Positions 29,236-38,596 are shown, counted from the first letter of the stretch. The stretch: DNA of 64,000 nt from Eubacterium pyruvativorans (GCF_900102225.1 NZ_FNBF01000003.1:62001-126000), one strand, 5' to 3'. Program-made: numbers and translations. Notes: a model not told the origin generated them from the letters alone.

Positions 29236-31295
29236 CGGTCCAGACCCCCTTTCATGGTATCTGCCTTCTCCTGGGCCTCCTTCGCCTCAGAGATCAGGCC
29301 CAGGTAATTGTCCACATCCCGCAGGATGATGTACCCGTGAACATCCGGCTCACGGGACAGGATCTCCCGCACTTCTTCCCGGATCTCCTTGAACGCATCG
29401 ATTTCTTCTGTGATCACCAGACGGACTTTCAGCTCCGCCAGTTCTTCGCTGATGCCGAAGGTACGGTAGAGCGTTTTCAGAGCCTGAAGGATCTCCGGAT
29501 CCCGGTCGAAACTTTCCAGTTCTTCCTTGATCCTGCCCTCCAGTTCCTCCGGATCCGCATTCTTCTGCTGCATCAGCAGTTCGTCACAGACCCGGGCCAG
29601 TGTCGGATCCCCCGGAGACAGTTTCCGCAGCAGGGAGGCCCGTCCGATGTCCCCGGAACGCTTCACATCTCCGATCAGCTGCTCCCGGTTCCGGCTCACC
29701 CGGTCCGTGATATCCAGCATGATCAGACCGTTGGCAGTGCAGTCCAGCGCTTCGCCGTAGATCTCCAGAGCTTTCCACATGTCCTTCTCGAAGACACAGT
29801 CTCCCCGGTATTTGGTGTATACACCGTTCTCCGGGAAGATTTCCAGTTCCTTCTCCGCCAGTTCTCCCAGTTTTTCGAAATTCTTTTCTTCCGCCAGCAG
29901 GCTCAGATAGAACATACTGATGTTGTCGTTGTCCGGATGGGCTTCGTAGAGCTTCTCCGCCGCTTCCCGGGCTGCTTCATGGCGTCCCAGATCCTCGTCG
30001 GACACCGCCCGGCGGAAGGTCTTCACCAGCGTGCGGACTCCCTCCAGTTCGTCGTTCAGCGGCCCCTTCGCCATCTCCCGGAGATCCAGGAGACGCATGG
30101 CCTTTGCAATCCGGTTCGTGTTCACCATCAGCATGACAACCACATACAGCGCATCGTCGCCAATATCGCAGAACGCCGGATGGAAGAAGCGGTTCGCCCC
30201 CTTATAGTCCTCCCGGCCGATCAGACGGCGGCTCATCTGCTTGTCGATGTACTGGCCGAAGAAGCGGTTCAGTTTTCCGAACTCCCGGTCCGCCAGCGCC
30301 TGCCGGAGGTCGAACGGACAATCCTTTAATTTTTGACTGTAATCCGCCTCTACCGCCGCCCGGATCAGATCCACTTCCAGATCTGCGGCCCGGTGCCGTT
30401 CATCCATATTCTTGAAGAAGAACATCTTCCGCTTATACAGCGCCTTCCGTACCGCCGGCACATCCACATAATCCAGGTAGTCGTTCTGGATGGTCTTGTA
30501 ATCCGTGGTGAAGCTGAAAATCGCATCGTGGGATTCCTGCTCGTTATGCGGCGGGATGTACATCCAGTCATCCCCGTAGTGCCAGACCAGGTAATCGCTG
30601 GTACGGTCCGGAATCCGGGCCCGGATTCCTTCGAATTCGCCCCACCGGGAGTGGCCGTACATGTCCTTCTCGAACAGGAAAGGAATGCCGCCCCAGCGCA
30701 TGGCGTAGTAATCGCAGTCCTCTTCCCGGTACTTGAACATGCCTTCTTCCACTTCGGACAGAACCTTTTCCGGTCCTTCCTTCTGCATCCGCTTATACGC
30801 CTTCCTGTACCGGTCCCGGTTCTCCTTCAGCCGGTACCGGTAGCTGTAGTTGAAGAACGGGTTCACCAGATCGGAATACAGCATCATATCGCTGAGATAC
30901 TGATCATACTCCTTCCCCGGACCCGGCACCGGGTCCAGTACCAGGATATCCACCACGTACCCCGCAATGCCGTCTCCCAGCACCTGGTTCTTGTGAATCG
31001 CCGCCGACGTGGTGTCCGTGTATCTTCCCAGTGTGTTCGGATACGTCCGGTCCACTTCCTGGCATTCCACGGTACGGTTCTCCGGGATATCCCCGTTTCT
31101 GGTGACTTCCAGGAACTTCAGCCAGTTGTCCCGGGTCATCAGGATATCCATGTCATCGTCCCAGGGAATGAATCCTCTGTGACGGACTGCGCCGATCAGC
31201 GTGCCCCCCGCCAGATAATACACGATATCATGGCGGTTGCAGATATCATTGATCTCCCGGAAGAGACTGAGTAATTTCTTTTGTGATGGTGTCAT
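29232..31295 (-). CDS. LicD family phosphotransferase with TPR-like C-terminus
   Basis: 687 residues. Residues 1 to about 260 are a LicD domain: YYLAGGTLIGAVRHRG then PWDDDMDI, with the metal-binding aspartates at 46-51. LicD enzymes place phosphocholine or related phospho-groups from CDP-donors on surface glycans. The rest is helical and repeat-like (about 380-680), probably for protein contact. It is downstream of the TPP enzyme and SDR, and upstream of a degenerate LicD-like protein. The group transferred is not known; the window has CDP-polyol genes 20 kb away but no choline genes. Confidence 0.82.
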   Translation of the reverse strand: MTPSQKKLLSLFREINDICNRHDIVYYLAGGTLIGAVRHRGFIPWDDDMDILMTRDNWLKFLEVTRNGDIPENRTVECQEVDRTYPNTLGRYTDTTSAAIHKNQVLGDGIAGYVVDILVLDPVPGPGKEYDQYLSDMMLYSDLVNPFFNYSYRYRLKENRDRYRKAYKRMQKEGPEKVLSEVEEGMFKYREEDCDYYAMRWGGIPFLFEKDMYGHSRWGEFEGIRARIPDRTSDYLVWHYGDDWMYIPPHNEQESHDAIFSFTTDYKTIQNDYLDYVDVPAVRKALYKRKMFFFKNMDERHRAADLEVDLIRAAVEADYSQKLKDCPFDLRQALADREFGKLNRFFGQYIDKQMSRRLIGREDYKGANRFFHPAFCDIGDDALYVVVMLMVNTNRIAKAMRLLDLREMAKGPLNDELEGVRTLVKTFRRAVSDEDLGRHEAAREAAEKLYEAHPDNDNISMFYLSLLAEEKNFEKLGELAEKELEIFPENGVYTKYRGDCVFEKDMWKALEIYGEALDCTANGLIMLDITDRVSRNREQLIGDVKRSGDIGRASLLRKLSPGDPTLARVCDELLMQQKNADPEELEGRIKEELESFDRDPEILQALKTLYRTFGISEELAELKVRLVITEEIDAFKEIREEVREILSREPDVHGYIILRDVDNYLGLISEAKEAQEKADTMKGGLDR

Positions 31296-31323
31296 GAAGA
31301 CCTCCCATGATTGAAATATCTTT

Positions 31324-31350
31324 GCGGCGGGACATTTCCTGCCCCGCCGC
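31324..31350. other. Hairpin inside the operon between SDR and LicD genes
   Basis: An eight-bp GC-rich stem (31324-31331 with 31343-31350). On the minus (coding) strand it is followed by AAAG, not a T-run, so it is more likely a processing or stability element than a terminator. On the plus strand TTTCT follows. Confidence 0.4.
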
Positions 31351-31360
31351 TTTCTATCTG

Positions 31361-32098
31361 TTAGAAATAGTCGTAGCCGCCGGTCACCTCATAGACACTG
31401 CCGTTCAGGTAATCGTTGGACAGTACCGCGAAGCAGAGGGATGCCACTTCTTCCGGTGTGCCGAAACGGTGGGCCGCAATCTTCCTGTTGATGCGTTCGT
31501 AGCTCTCATCCGTTCTGTCCTTCTGCCAGCGGGTCTCGATGAATCCCGGGGCAATCGCATTCACCGACACACGCCGGTCATCGAAGAACTTCACCAGGCA
31601 TTTCGCCATGTGAAGAACCCCCGCCTTGGAAACGCTGTAAACCAGCGAGGAAGAATACGGCTGCTGACCGGCCTGGGAACCCATGAAGAGGATATTTCCG
31701 TACTCCGCCATATGCGGCTTCAGTTCCCGTACCAGGAAGGCCGGAATGCTCAGATTCGTGTTGATGATGTGATTCCACAGTTCGAAGGTGTATTCGTCGT
31801 AAGGAACGTAAGTGCCGATGCCGGTGTTCAGAACCAGCCAGTCAATGTGATCGGTCATCTCCTTCACTTTGCCGGCGAATTCCATCATGGCGTCATAGTC
31901 CGATAGATCCGCCTTCACCAGGGTCAGCCGTTCCCGCTGCTTCTCCGGCAGTTCGTTCTTCAGATCCTCCGCCGCCTGATCACTGTGGCCGTAGTTCACA
32001 ATAACCCGGTCCCCTTCCGCCGATTCGGCCAGAATCTTCTTCACAATCGCCCGTCCGATTCCGGAGGTGCCGGATGTAATCACGCTGATATTGCTCAT
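31361..32098 (-). CDS. SDR family NAD(P)-dependent oxidoreductase
   Basis: 245 residues, classical short-chain dehydrogenase. The cofactor loop is SGTSGIGRAI, the active site has YSVSK (Tyr and Lys), and the C-terminus ends with 'YLNGSVYEVTGGYDYF'. It resembles FabG-type reductases, but the context is different: it lies 30 bases after an acetolactate-synthase-like gene and before LicD genes. A role in reducing a branched or keto sugar or polyol made by the TPP enzyme is a reasonable guess; fatty-acid synthesis is less likely here. Confidence 0.85.
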   Translation of the reverse strand: MSNISVITSGTSGIGRAIVKKILAESAEGDRVIVNYGHSDQAAEDLKNELPEKQRERLTLVKADLSDYDAMMEFAGKVKEMTDHIDWLVLNTGIGTYVPYDEYTFELWNHIINTNLSIPAFLVRELKPHMAEYGNILFMGSQAGQQPYSSSLVYSVSKAGVLHMAKCLVKFFDDRRVSVNAIAPGFIETRWQKDRTDESYERINRKIAAHRFGTPEEVASLCFAVLSNDYLNGSVYEVTGGYDYF

Positions 32099-32128
32099 TT
32101 CTCTTCCTCCCGTTTCTGTCCGCCGGCG

Positions 32129-33865
32129 TTACAGCGCCAGCAGCTCCTTCATCAGTTCTGCCGGCATGTACGGCTGCTGATTCTGCATTTCTTCCCCGAA
32201 GGATGTCTTCGGATAGGCTCTGGAATGGACATCCAGCTGCACATCGATGACATTCGGCTTCCCCAGATCCAGGTCTTTCAGGATCTGTTCCAGTTCCTCC
32301 CGGTTCTCCGCCCGGGCAGAGTGAATCCCGTAGGCCGCCGCCACTTTCGCGAAATCCGGCGCCGTGTATCCGCCCTCGGCCACAGAAGAATAGTATCTTC
32401 CCTGGAAAATGGAATCCTGCTGCTGCTGGATCAGTCCCAGAGAATGGTTATTCATAACGAATACGGTGATCGGCAGCTGCTCCCGGTGCATCCACTCCAG
32501 TTCCTGGATATTCATCTGCATGGAACCGTCTCCGGTCAGTGTGATCACCGGACCGCCGGTGCTGATGGCTGCGCCGATGGCCGCCGGCAGGGAGAATCCC
32601 ATGGCGCCGTGGCCGCCGGAGCAGATCATCCGCTGGTCGCCCCGGAGCGCATAGGACTGGGAGCCCCACATCATATGCTGTCCCACGTCCAGGCAGACGG
32701 TCTTCGCATCCTTCGTATATTCGCTGATCAGCTTCGTGATCTGATTCGGTTCTCTCTCCGGCCGGGAATCATCGAACGCCGTCAGCTCCTCCCGGATCCT
32801 GCGGCATACCGCCAGCCAGGCAGGATCGGTTACAGCCCCCTCCGCCTTGGCGGCCAGCGCCGTCATAACGTCCGACGCATCCTGCAGATAGGACTTTTCG
32901 TGTTCGTGAATCCGCCGGGACAGCTCCGTCGGATCGATATCCACCCGGATAATCTGGGCATCCCTGGCAAAATTCTCGGTCTTCATTCCGGTCTGCCTCT
33001 TGCAGAGGCTCACCCCCAGCGCCACGATCAGATCCGTTTTCTTGTTCACGATCATGTTCACCGCCCGGTGGCCGTAGCCGGACCCCATGTGGCCGAAATT
33101 CAGCGGATCGTCATATTCCAGCAGATCCCGGGCCGGCATGGAGGTGACCGTAGGAATCTCCAGTGTGCGGACCAGATCCCGCAGCGTCTTCCGGAGCGCC
33201 GGGTCGATGCCCTTTCCCACCGCCAGCACCGGCCGCTTCGCCGCTCGAAGTGCCTCCAGAATCTCATCGGCGCAGGCCTCCGGCGTCATCTCGAACACCG
33301 GTTCCGCCTGACCGGAAGAGGAAGCGAAACAGTAATCCTCCGGATCGATTTCCATACGCTGCATATCCATCGGCAGGTCGATCAGCACCGGTCCCGGCCG
33401 GCCGCTGACAGCAGTCTCATACGCCTCATGCAGAATCCGGGGCAGGTCATGGGCATTTCTCACCTGAACGCAGTACTTCGTCACCGGCTTCGCCATGTCC
33501 ACCACGTCCATCTCCTGGAAGCCGTGCTGCTTCAGCTCCGGCAGATCATAGTATTCATAGGAATTCAGCTGCCCTGTGATGAAAAGAACCGGGACACTGT
33601 CGTAATAGGCATCCGCCACACCGTTCAGGAGGTTTGCCGCCCCCGGACCGCTGGTGGAGTATGCGAATGCACACCGTCCGGTCACCTTCGCTTCTCCCAC
33701 CGCTGCGAATGCTGCGCCCTGCTCGTTCAGGCACACATGATTCGTCAGGCGCGGGTGACGACAAAGGGAATCCACCAGATGGGCGATCATCGTTCCCTGG
33801 TACCCATAGCAGTGACGGATGCCGTGATCCGCCAGAAATTCGGCAATATAGTCGCTTGTCTTCAT
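32129..33865 (-). CDS. Acetolactate synthase-like thiamine-diphosphate enzyme
   Basis: 578 residues with the three domains of acetolactate-synthase-type enzymes. The catalytic glutamate is in CLNEQGAAFAAVG, SGPGAANLLNGVADAYYDS follows, and the diphosphate/metal motif is GDGSMQMNIQEL. No small regulatory subunit gene (ilvN/H) is nearby, and the gene heads an operon with an SDR and LicD proteins, so branched amino-acid synthesis is doubtful. ALS-like enzymes such as YerE add two-carbon units to sugar nucleotides, a parallel worth testing. The ATG at 33865 has AGAAGG at eight bases; a GTG at 33874 is too close to it. Confidence 0.8.
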   Translation of the reverse strand: MKTSDYIAEFLADHGIRHCYGYQGTMIAHLVDSLCRHPRLTNHVCLNEQGAAFAAVGEAKVTGRCAFAYSTSGPGAANLLNGVADAYYDSVPVLFITGQLNSYEYYDLPELKQHGFQEMDVVDMAKPVTKYCVQVRNAHDLPRILHEAYETAVSGRPGPVLIDLPMDMQRMEIDPEDYCFASSSGQAEPVFEMTPEACADEILEALRAAKRPVLAVGKGIDPALRKTLRDLVRTLEIPTVTSMPARDLLEYDDPLNFGHMGSGYGHRAVNMIVNKKTDLIVALGVSLCKRQTGMKTENFARDAQIIRVDIDPTELSRRIHEHEKSYLQDASDVMTALAAKAEGAVTDPAWLAVCRRIREELTAFDDSRPEREPNQITKLISEYTKDAKTVCLDVGQHMMWGSQSYALRGDQRMICSGGHGAMGFSLPAAIGAAISTGGPVITLTGDGSMQMNIQELEWMHREQLPITVFVMNNHSLGLIQQQQDSIFQGRYYSSVAEGGYTAPDFAKVAAAYGIHSARAENREELEQILKDLDLGKPNVIDVQLDVHSRAYPKTSFGEEMQNQQPYMPAELMKELLAL

Positions 33866-33927
33866 ATCATTCACCTTCTGTTTTCCAACGCCTCGCCCGG
33901 CCTTCTGCCGGGCAGAACTAACTAAGA

Positions 33928-33956
33928 ATTATACCTCACAATGTAGTGTAATTCAA
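33928..33956 (-). promoter_or_regulatory. Promoter of the TPP enzyme/LicD/enolase operon
   Basis: TTGAAT (33951-33956) and TATAAT (33928-33933) on the minus strand, exactly 17 bases apart. It drives six genes over 8.4 kb. Between it and the start codon is a GC-rich hairpin without a T-run. Confidence 0.8.
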
Positions 33957-34069
33957 TCGATGCGGCGAAGATGATGACCGGGTGAAGAATTTTTTCTTTC
34001 TGCTACCTGATTGATTCGGAAACTGCTATACTGTAATCGTGATCATATTTCGCTGTATCACTGTGCAGT

Positions 34070-34075
34070 TATAAT
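34070..34075 (+). promoter_or_regulatory. Possible -10 box of the hydroxyacyl-CoA dehydrogenase gene
   Basis: TATAAT 55 bases ahead of the ATG at 34130; -35 candidate TTTCGC at 16 bases is weak. A second pair (TTGATT near 34011 with TAATCG) is also possible. Confidence 0.4.
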
Positions 34076-34129
34076 GTGATAAACCAACCGATTTTCATCA
34101 TTCATCCATCAGAGATAAAGGAGAGAGAA

Positions 34130-35044
34130 ATGATCGAAAAAATCACCATTGCGGGGGCCGGCACCATGGGCCACTCCATGGCGCTGATCTTCGCCCGCTA
34201 CGGATACCAGGTGACCCTGTGGAATCACCGGGCGCCGAAACTTACGGCTGCGAAGGCGGCCATCGCCGAAACCAATCCGGAAATTGCAGAAAAAATCTGC
34301 TACGCCGCCTCGGATGACGCCTTCCGGGACTGCGATCTGGTTGTGGAATCGGTGTCCGAGGACATGGAAATCAAGAAAGGGTTCTACCAGTATCTGACCA
34401 CCGTGATTTCGCCGGAGGCAATCATCGCCACCAATACCTCCGGGCTTTCCATCAACACCCTGTCCGGCTTCGTGGACCATCCGGACCGCTTCCTGGGCAT
34501 GCACTGGTTCAATCCGCCGACCCTGGTTCCGCTGATTGAAATTATCCGGGCAGATGTCACCAGGCAGGATGTGGTGGACACAATCTACGATCTGGCCCTG
34601 GCGATTGACAAAAAGCCGGCCATCGTCAACCAGGATGTGTACGGATTCGCCGCCAACCGCCTCCAGATGGCAGTTCTCCGGGAAGCCTGCGCACTGGTGA
34701 AGCGGGGTGTCATCAGCGCAGAGGGCATCGACGCAGTGATGAAATACGCGCTGGGCTTCCGCTGGGCCTGCCTCGGTCCGCTGGAAACCATCGACCTGGG
34801 CGGCATCGACATCTTCCAGCACCTGGCGGAATATCTGGTTCCGGATCTGGAAGATTCCCACGAGGTGCCGGCCCTGATTCAGGAGCATTACGACCGGGGA
34901 GAATACGGACTGAAAACCGGCCGGGGCATCTACGATTACTCCGACGGAAAGGGGCAGGAGGCTGTCAGGTGCCGGGATCAGAAGATGATCGCCATTTACA
35001 ATGCACTGTACGGAAACGAAAAGGAAGCCGGTCCGGCGCAGTAA
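34130..35044 (+). CDS. 3-hydroxyacyl-CoA dehydrogenase family protein
   Basis: 304 residues, close in size to short bacterial 3-hydroxybutyryl-CoA dehydrogenases. The NAD loop is IAGAGTMGHSMAL, followed by DLVVESVSED, ATNTSGLSI and 'GMHWFNPPTLVPLIEI' with the catalytic histidine, and the C-terminal domain has the family segment 'GFAANRLQMAVLREA'. It stands alone; crotonase, thiolase and acyl-CoA dehydrogenase genes expected for a butyrate pathway are not in the window, so it may act on another hydroxyacid. The ATG at 34130 has AAAGGAG seven bases upstream. Confidence 0.85.
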   Translation: MIEKITIAGAGTMGHSMALIFARYGYQVTLWNHRAPKLTAAKAAIAETNPEIAEKICYAASDDAFRDCDLVVESVSEDMEIKKGFYQYLTTVISPEAIIATNTSGLSINTLSGFVDHPDRFLGMHWFNPPTLVPLIEIIRADVTRQDVVDTIYDLALAIDKKPAIVNQDVYGFAANRLQMAVLREACALVKRGVISAEGIDAVMKYALGFRWACLGPLETIDLGGIDIFQHLAEYLVPDLEDSHEVPALIQEHYDRGEYGLKTGRGIYDYSDGKGQEAVRCRDQKMIAIYNALYGNEKEAGPAQ

Positions 35045-35130
35045 TGCGCCGGCGCCGGCTTCCCGCCGTTATGAAGAGGTCTTGTCTGCAATGCTTCGCC
35101 CGGTTTTCTGATACGCCCGGCGATCCGCTG

Positions 35131-35901
35131 CTACAGAGCACTCCGGTGACCGGCGATCCGCCGGTCCAGAAGATCGATCACCGCCATACCGGCAATCGTC
35201 ACGAGGCACAGCACCAGAATCGGTGCGAACACCCCGGGCCCGTCCATATGGGTGACCATCCGCTTGCTGAAATAGCCCAGTCCCCGGGTAGCGCCCAGCC
35301 ACTCGGCCACGGCGGAATCCACTACAGCCCAGGGCAGGGTCATCTTCAGGCCGGTGAGAAACCGGGGAAGCGCCGACGGCACTTCCAGCCGGAGAAAGAT
35401 CTGCAGCCGGCCGGCGCCGAAGGATTCCATCAGCTCCATCCGGCCCCGGTCCACCTCCCGGAAACCGTCGAAGGTATTCAGGGCAATGCCGAAGAAGGTA
35501 GACAAAACAATCACCAGAATCCGACCGGATGCGGTGTAGCCGAACCACAGCACGAACAGCGGTGCGATGCACATGACGGGAACGGTCTGGATCACCAGCA
35601 GCACCGGATAGATCATGTCCTCCAGCAAAGAACTCCGGCTCATGAGAACGGCCAGCAGGACGGCGAAGAGAATCGCCAGTCCCCATCCCGCCAGCACGGA
35701 GAAAAACGTATAGGGCAGCTGCACCAGAAAAAGCGTGCGCCGAAGCGCCCAGGTTTTCGCAATGATGGCGGAAGGTCCCGGCAGAATGTGGGGAATGCGG
35801 ATGATGTCCGCCGCGATCTGCCAGATGACCAGAACGGCCAGCAGGAGAAAGGCGGCGGGCACCCGGTCCTTCCAATATTGTCTGAACGATTGTGCATTCA
35901 T
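35131..35901 (-). CDS. ABC importer permease of a TPP-riboswitch operon (ThiX-like)
   Basis: 256 residues, about six membrane spans, of the SsuC/TauC/ThiX class; the EAA-type loop is seen in 'MELMESFGAGRLQIFLRLEVP' and 'GLKMTLPWAVVDSAVAEWLGA'. Last gene of the operon 38557-35131. The same operon encodes another permease of this class (37056-37808), so the importer could be a heterodimer. The ATG at 35901 has AAGGA eight bases upstream and follows the binding-protein gene by 22 bases. Substrate inferred as a thiamine precursor from the riboswitch and the binding protein. Confidence 0.85.
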   Translation of the reverse strand: MNAQSFRQYWKDRVPAAFLLLAVLVIWQIAADIIRIPHILPGPSAIIAKTWALRRTLFLVQLPYTFFSVLAGWGLAILFAVLLAVLMSRSSLLEDMIYPVLLVIQTVPVMCIAPLFVLWFGYTASGRILVIVLSTFFGIALNTFDGFREVDRGRMELMESFGAGRLQIFLRLEVPSALPRFLTGLKMTLPWAVVDSAVAEWLGATRGLGYFSKRMVTHMDGPGVFAPILVLCLVTIAGMAVIDLLDRRIAGHRSAL

Positions 35902-35923
35902 TTTTTTGTCCTTCACCCCGGAT

Positions 35924-36970
35924 CTACCGGAAATCCGGCTTGATCATCACGTCAGACGGCTTGCAGAGTTCCTTCGTGACGCCCTGCTGCTTCATCCATT
36001 TAATAAAGGCGTTCCAAGTGGCATCGTTCATGGTCAGGAAATTGCCGTCTTTCGTCTCCATGTACGGCAGAAGTGTCTCGTAGCTTCCCTTCTGCTGCTT
36101 CCGGTTCAGCGGGTTGCTGTCGGAGCTCATGCGCTTCATGATCAGATCCAGTGTTCCGTTTTCGTCGGATTTCATATCCCGGAACCCCTTCCGGCAGGCC
36201 CGGAGGAATCCTTTGTACATTTCCGGATCCTTTTCATAAGCCTCGCTGTTGACATCCAGCACCAGCCCGTAACATTCCGGAACGCCGTAGTCGGTGTACG
36301 GAAAGACGTTAATCTTGTATCCCTTGTTCCGCAGCGTGATGACTTCGTCGTTGATCATCGGGCCCCCCACAATGTCCACCTTCTTCGACGTCAGCGCCGT
36401 GGTCAGATCGAAGCCCACATCCACCAGTTCGTAATCCTCCGGCTTCAGTCCGGCATAGGATGCGGCCGCCTGAATCTGGACCTTGGAATCATTGGTTCCG
36501 TCATAGCCGATCTTCTTTCCCTTCAGGGTCTTGAAATCCTTCGTGATGCTGTTGGACTGCAGGGAGATCATGACCACCATCTGCTTCTGGGTGACGGCGC
36601 CGATGGCCTTCACCGGCATGTGCTTATTCACCACCGCATTGATGGTGTCAATCGGGTAGGAGATGCCCACCTGGGCCTTGCCGGAAGCGACAAAGTTAAT
36701 GGCGTCCACGCTCTCCGCCGGGCTGATGATCTTCACTTTCAGTCCTTCTTTCCGGAAATATCCCTTCTCCTGGGCCCAGTACAGGAAGGAGTGCACCGCA
36801 TTCGGGTACCAGTCCAGCACCACATCCACTTCCTTCAGTCCGTCCTTCGTCTTCTTCCCGCTGCTGCCGCTGCCGGTGCCGGCGCCGCAGCCGGACAGTC
36901 CGAAGGCCAGGACGGCTGCCAGAAGAACCGCCCATACCTTACTCCATTTCGAAAATCTTTTCGTTTTCAT
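35924..36970 (-). CDS. ABC importer substrate-binding lipoprotein (NMT1/THI5-like)
   Basis: 348 residues. A lipoprotein signal ends in LSGC, so the protein is anchored outside the membrane. The mature part starts with a 'VDVVLDWYPNAVHSFLYWAQEKGYF' pattern, a variant of the THI5/NMT1 opening seen in pyrimidine-precursor binding proteins, followed by 'VASGKAQVGISYPIDTINA'. It differs from the ThiY-like protein at 50666-51697, so the two systems may bind different precursors. ATG at 36970 has AAGGAAGG upstream; a GTG at 36988 is less likely. Confidence 0.85.
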   Translation of the reverse strand: MKTKRFSKWSKVWAVLLAAVLAFGLSGCGAGTGSGSSGKKTKDGLKEVDVVLDWYPNAVHSFLYWAQEKGYFRKEGLKVKIISPAESVDAINFVASGKAQVGISYPIDTINAVVNKHMPVKAIGAVTQKQMVVMISLQSNSITKDFKTLKGKKIGYDGTNDSKVQIQAAASYAGLKPEDYELVDVGFDLTTALTSKKVDIVGGPMINDEVITLRNKGYKINVFPYTDYGVPECYGLVLDVNSEAYEKDPEMYKGFLRACRKGFRDMKSDENGTLDLIMKRMSSDSNPLNRKQQKGSYETLLPYMETKDGNFLTMNDATWNAFIKWMKQQGVTKELCKPSDVMIKPDFR

Positions 36971-37055
36971 TGGTTCCTTCCTTTCCACTACGATTACGAT
37001 TATTTTCTCATTTCTCCCGTCTTCTTCTCCCGTCTTCTGCAGCGCCGGCCGCCGG

Positions 37056-37808
37056 TCACTGTCCCCGCCAGCTGACGATGCGGCGCTCCAGAACTTTCAG
37101 AATGCCGTTCAGAAGAAGGGCAATGACGGTCAGCACCAGGAGAGGCGCCAGAAGACCCGGCGCATCCATGTCCATCATGCAGTACCGGCTGTAGAATCCC
37201 AGTCCCGCCGGGGCCCCCAGCCACTCCGCCACCGCTGCGGCAATCACAGACCAGGGCACGGCGATCCGAAGCGCCGTAAACAGATACGGCAGGGAAGACG
37301 GGAACCGGAGCAGCCGGAAGATCTGTCCTTTCGTCGCACCCCAGGTTTTCATCAGTTCCATCCGTTCCGGCCGTGCCGATCGGAGCCCGTCATAGAGGTT
37401 GATGGTCACCGGAAAAAAATTCGTCAGGATGACCACCACCACCCGCATGGCAGTGGTATACCCGAACCAGAGCACGAACACCGGCGCCAGGCACATGACC
37501 GGAATCGCCTGGGACAGGGTGAGAAGCGGATACAGCGCCTTCCTGACCGGTCCGAAGAGATCCATCATCACGGCGAACAGTGCCCCCACCAGAATGGAAA
37601 GCGCGCCTCCCACTGCCACCACTTCCATGGTCGCCGGCAGATGCACCAAAAAGATCTCTTTCCGGTTCAGCAGCAGCGAACGGATCACGTCTGCCGGCCC
37701 CGGCAGCAGATACACCCGGTCTACCGACACCGCCGCAATTTCCCAAAGAGCGATCAGCGCCGCACCGAAAAGCCAGGCCGAAAGCTTCCTCACAGTCTTT
37801 CCCCTCAT
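37056..37808 (-). CDS. ABC importer permease of a TPP-riboswitch operon (second permease)
   Basis: 250 residues, membrane permease of the same class as 35131-35901, with 'AMRVVVVILTNFFPVTINLY' and 'WSVIAAAVAEWLGAPAGLGF'. Its start overlaps the ATPase stop by four bases (ATGA), which implies tight coupling. An order of ATPase, permease, binding protein, permease is unusual and favours a two-permease importer. Confidence 0.87.
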   Translation of the reverse strand: MRGKTVRKLSAWLFGAALIALWEIAAVSVDRVYLLPGPADVIRSLLLNRKEIFLVHLPATMEVVAVGGALSILVGALFAVMMDLFGPVRKALYPLLTLSQAIPVMCLAPVFVLWFGYTTAMRVVVVILTNFFPVTINLYDGLRSARPERMELMKTWGATKGQIFRLLRFPSSLPYLFTALRIAVPWSVIAAAVAEWLGAPAGLGFYSRYCMMDMDAPGLLAPLLVLTVIALLLNGILKVLERRIVSWRGQ

Positions 37809-38557
37809 CGTCCCGCCTCCTCCCGGAGCTCACGGATCAGCCGGTTCTTCAGATCCGTGACCTCCGGCGTGAGCAGCATTTCCCGGGTCCTGTCCGGGCC
37901 CGCCGGCACCGTTACCGAATCCATGTGCGTCGCCGGCCGGCCCCGCAGCACCAGAATGCGTCCGGAGAGAAACAGCGCCTCTTCCACATCGTGAGTGATG
38001 AAGACGATCGTCTTTCCCAGGGTACGCCACTGTTCCCGAAGCCACTCCTGCATGGAAATCCGGGTGATGGAGTCCAGGGCGCTGAAGGGCTCGTCCAGAA
38101 GCAGCAGATCCGATCCCGTGGCCAGGGTCCTGGCGAAGGCGACCCGCTGCCGCATGCCCCCCGAGAGCTCTGCCGGTTTCCGGTCATCCATCCCGCCGAG
38201 GCCGACCCGCTCCAGCAGAGCCGATGCCTCTTTCTTCTGCCGGTCCTTCGGCACCCCGTGCACCTGCATGGGCAGCATCACATTCCGGGCTGCGGTCCGC
38301 CAGGGAAACAGCATGTCCTGCTGGGGCATATATCCGACGGACACGGTCCCTTCCGCCACATCCCGGTCCCGGACCAGAATCCGTCCCCCGTCCGGGATCA
38401 GAAAATGATTGATGAGCCGGAAAATAGTGGTTTTCCCGCTGCCCGAAGCCCCGATGATGGAAACGAATTCTCCCTCTTCCACCCGGAAGGACAGATCCCG
38501 GAACATGGCCTCCCGGTCTGTTTCATATTGAAAGCTCACATGATCGAATGTCAGCAT
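37805..38557 (-). CDS. ABC importer ATP-binding protein of a TPP-riboswitch operon
   Basis: 250 residues. Walker A is IIGASGSGKTT, the Q-loop is in YMPQQDML, signature LSGGMRQRVAFART, Walker B DLLLLDEP, and switch FITHDVEEA. The closest class is nitrate/sulfonate/thiamine-precursor importers (SsuB/ThiZ). The ATG at 38557 begins the ABC fold at once (MLTFDHVSF); longer readings add no homology. The transcript starts at a TPP riboswitch about 480 bases upstream. Confidence 0.9.
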   Translation of the reverse strand: MLTFDHVSFQYETDREAMFRDLSFRVEEGEFVSIIGASGSGKTTIFRLINHFLIPDGGRILVRDRDVAEGTVSVGYMPQQDMLFPWRTAARNVMLPMQVHGVPKDRQKKEASALLERVGLGGMDDRKPAELSGGMRQRVAFARTLATGSDLLLLDEPFSALDSITRISMQEWLREQWRTLGKTIVFITHDVEEALFLSGRILVLRGRPATHMDSVTVPAGPDRTREMLLTPEVTDLKNRLIRELREEAGR

Positions 38558-38596
38558 GAAATATACCCTTCTTTCCTGTCTTCCTGCGGCGCCACG

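Noticed and set aside
31361-32098. FabG of fatty-acid synthesis
   Set aside because: Sequence type would allow it, but no other fab genes are nearby and the operon is of another kind.
32129-33865. Biosynthetic acetolactate synthase (ilvB) of branched amino-acid synthesis
   Set aside because: No ilvH/N, ilvC or ilvD nearby; genes in the operon point to another pathway. Kept only as ALS-like.
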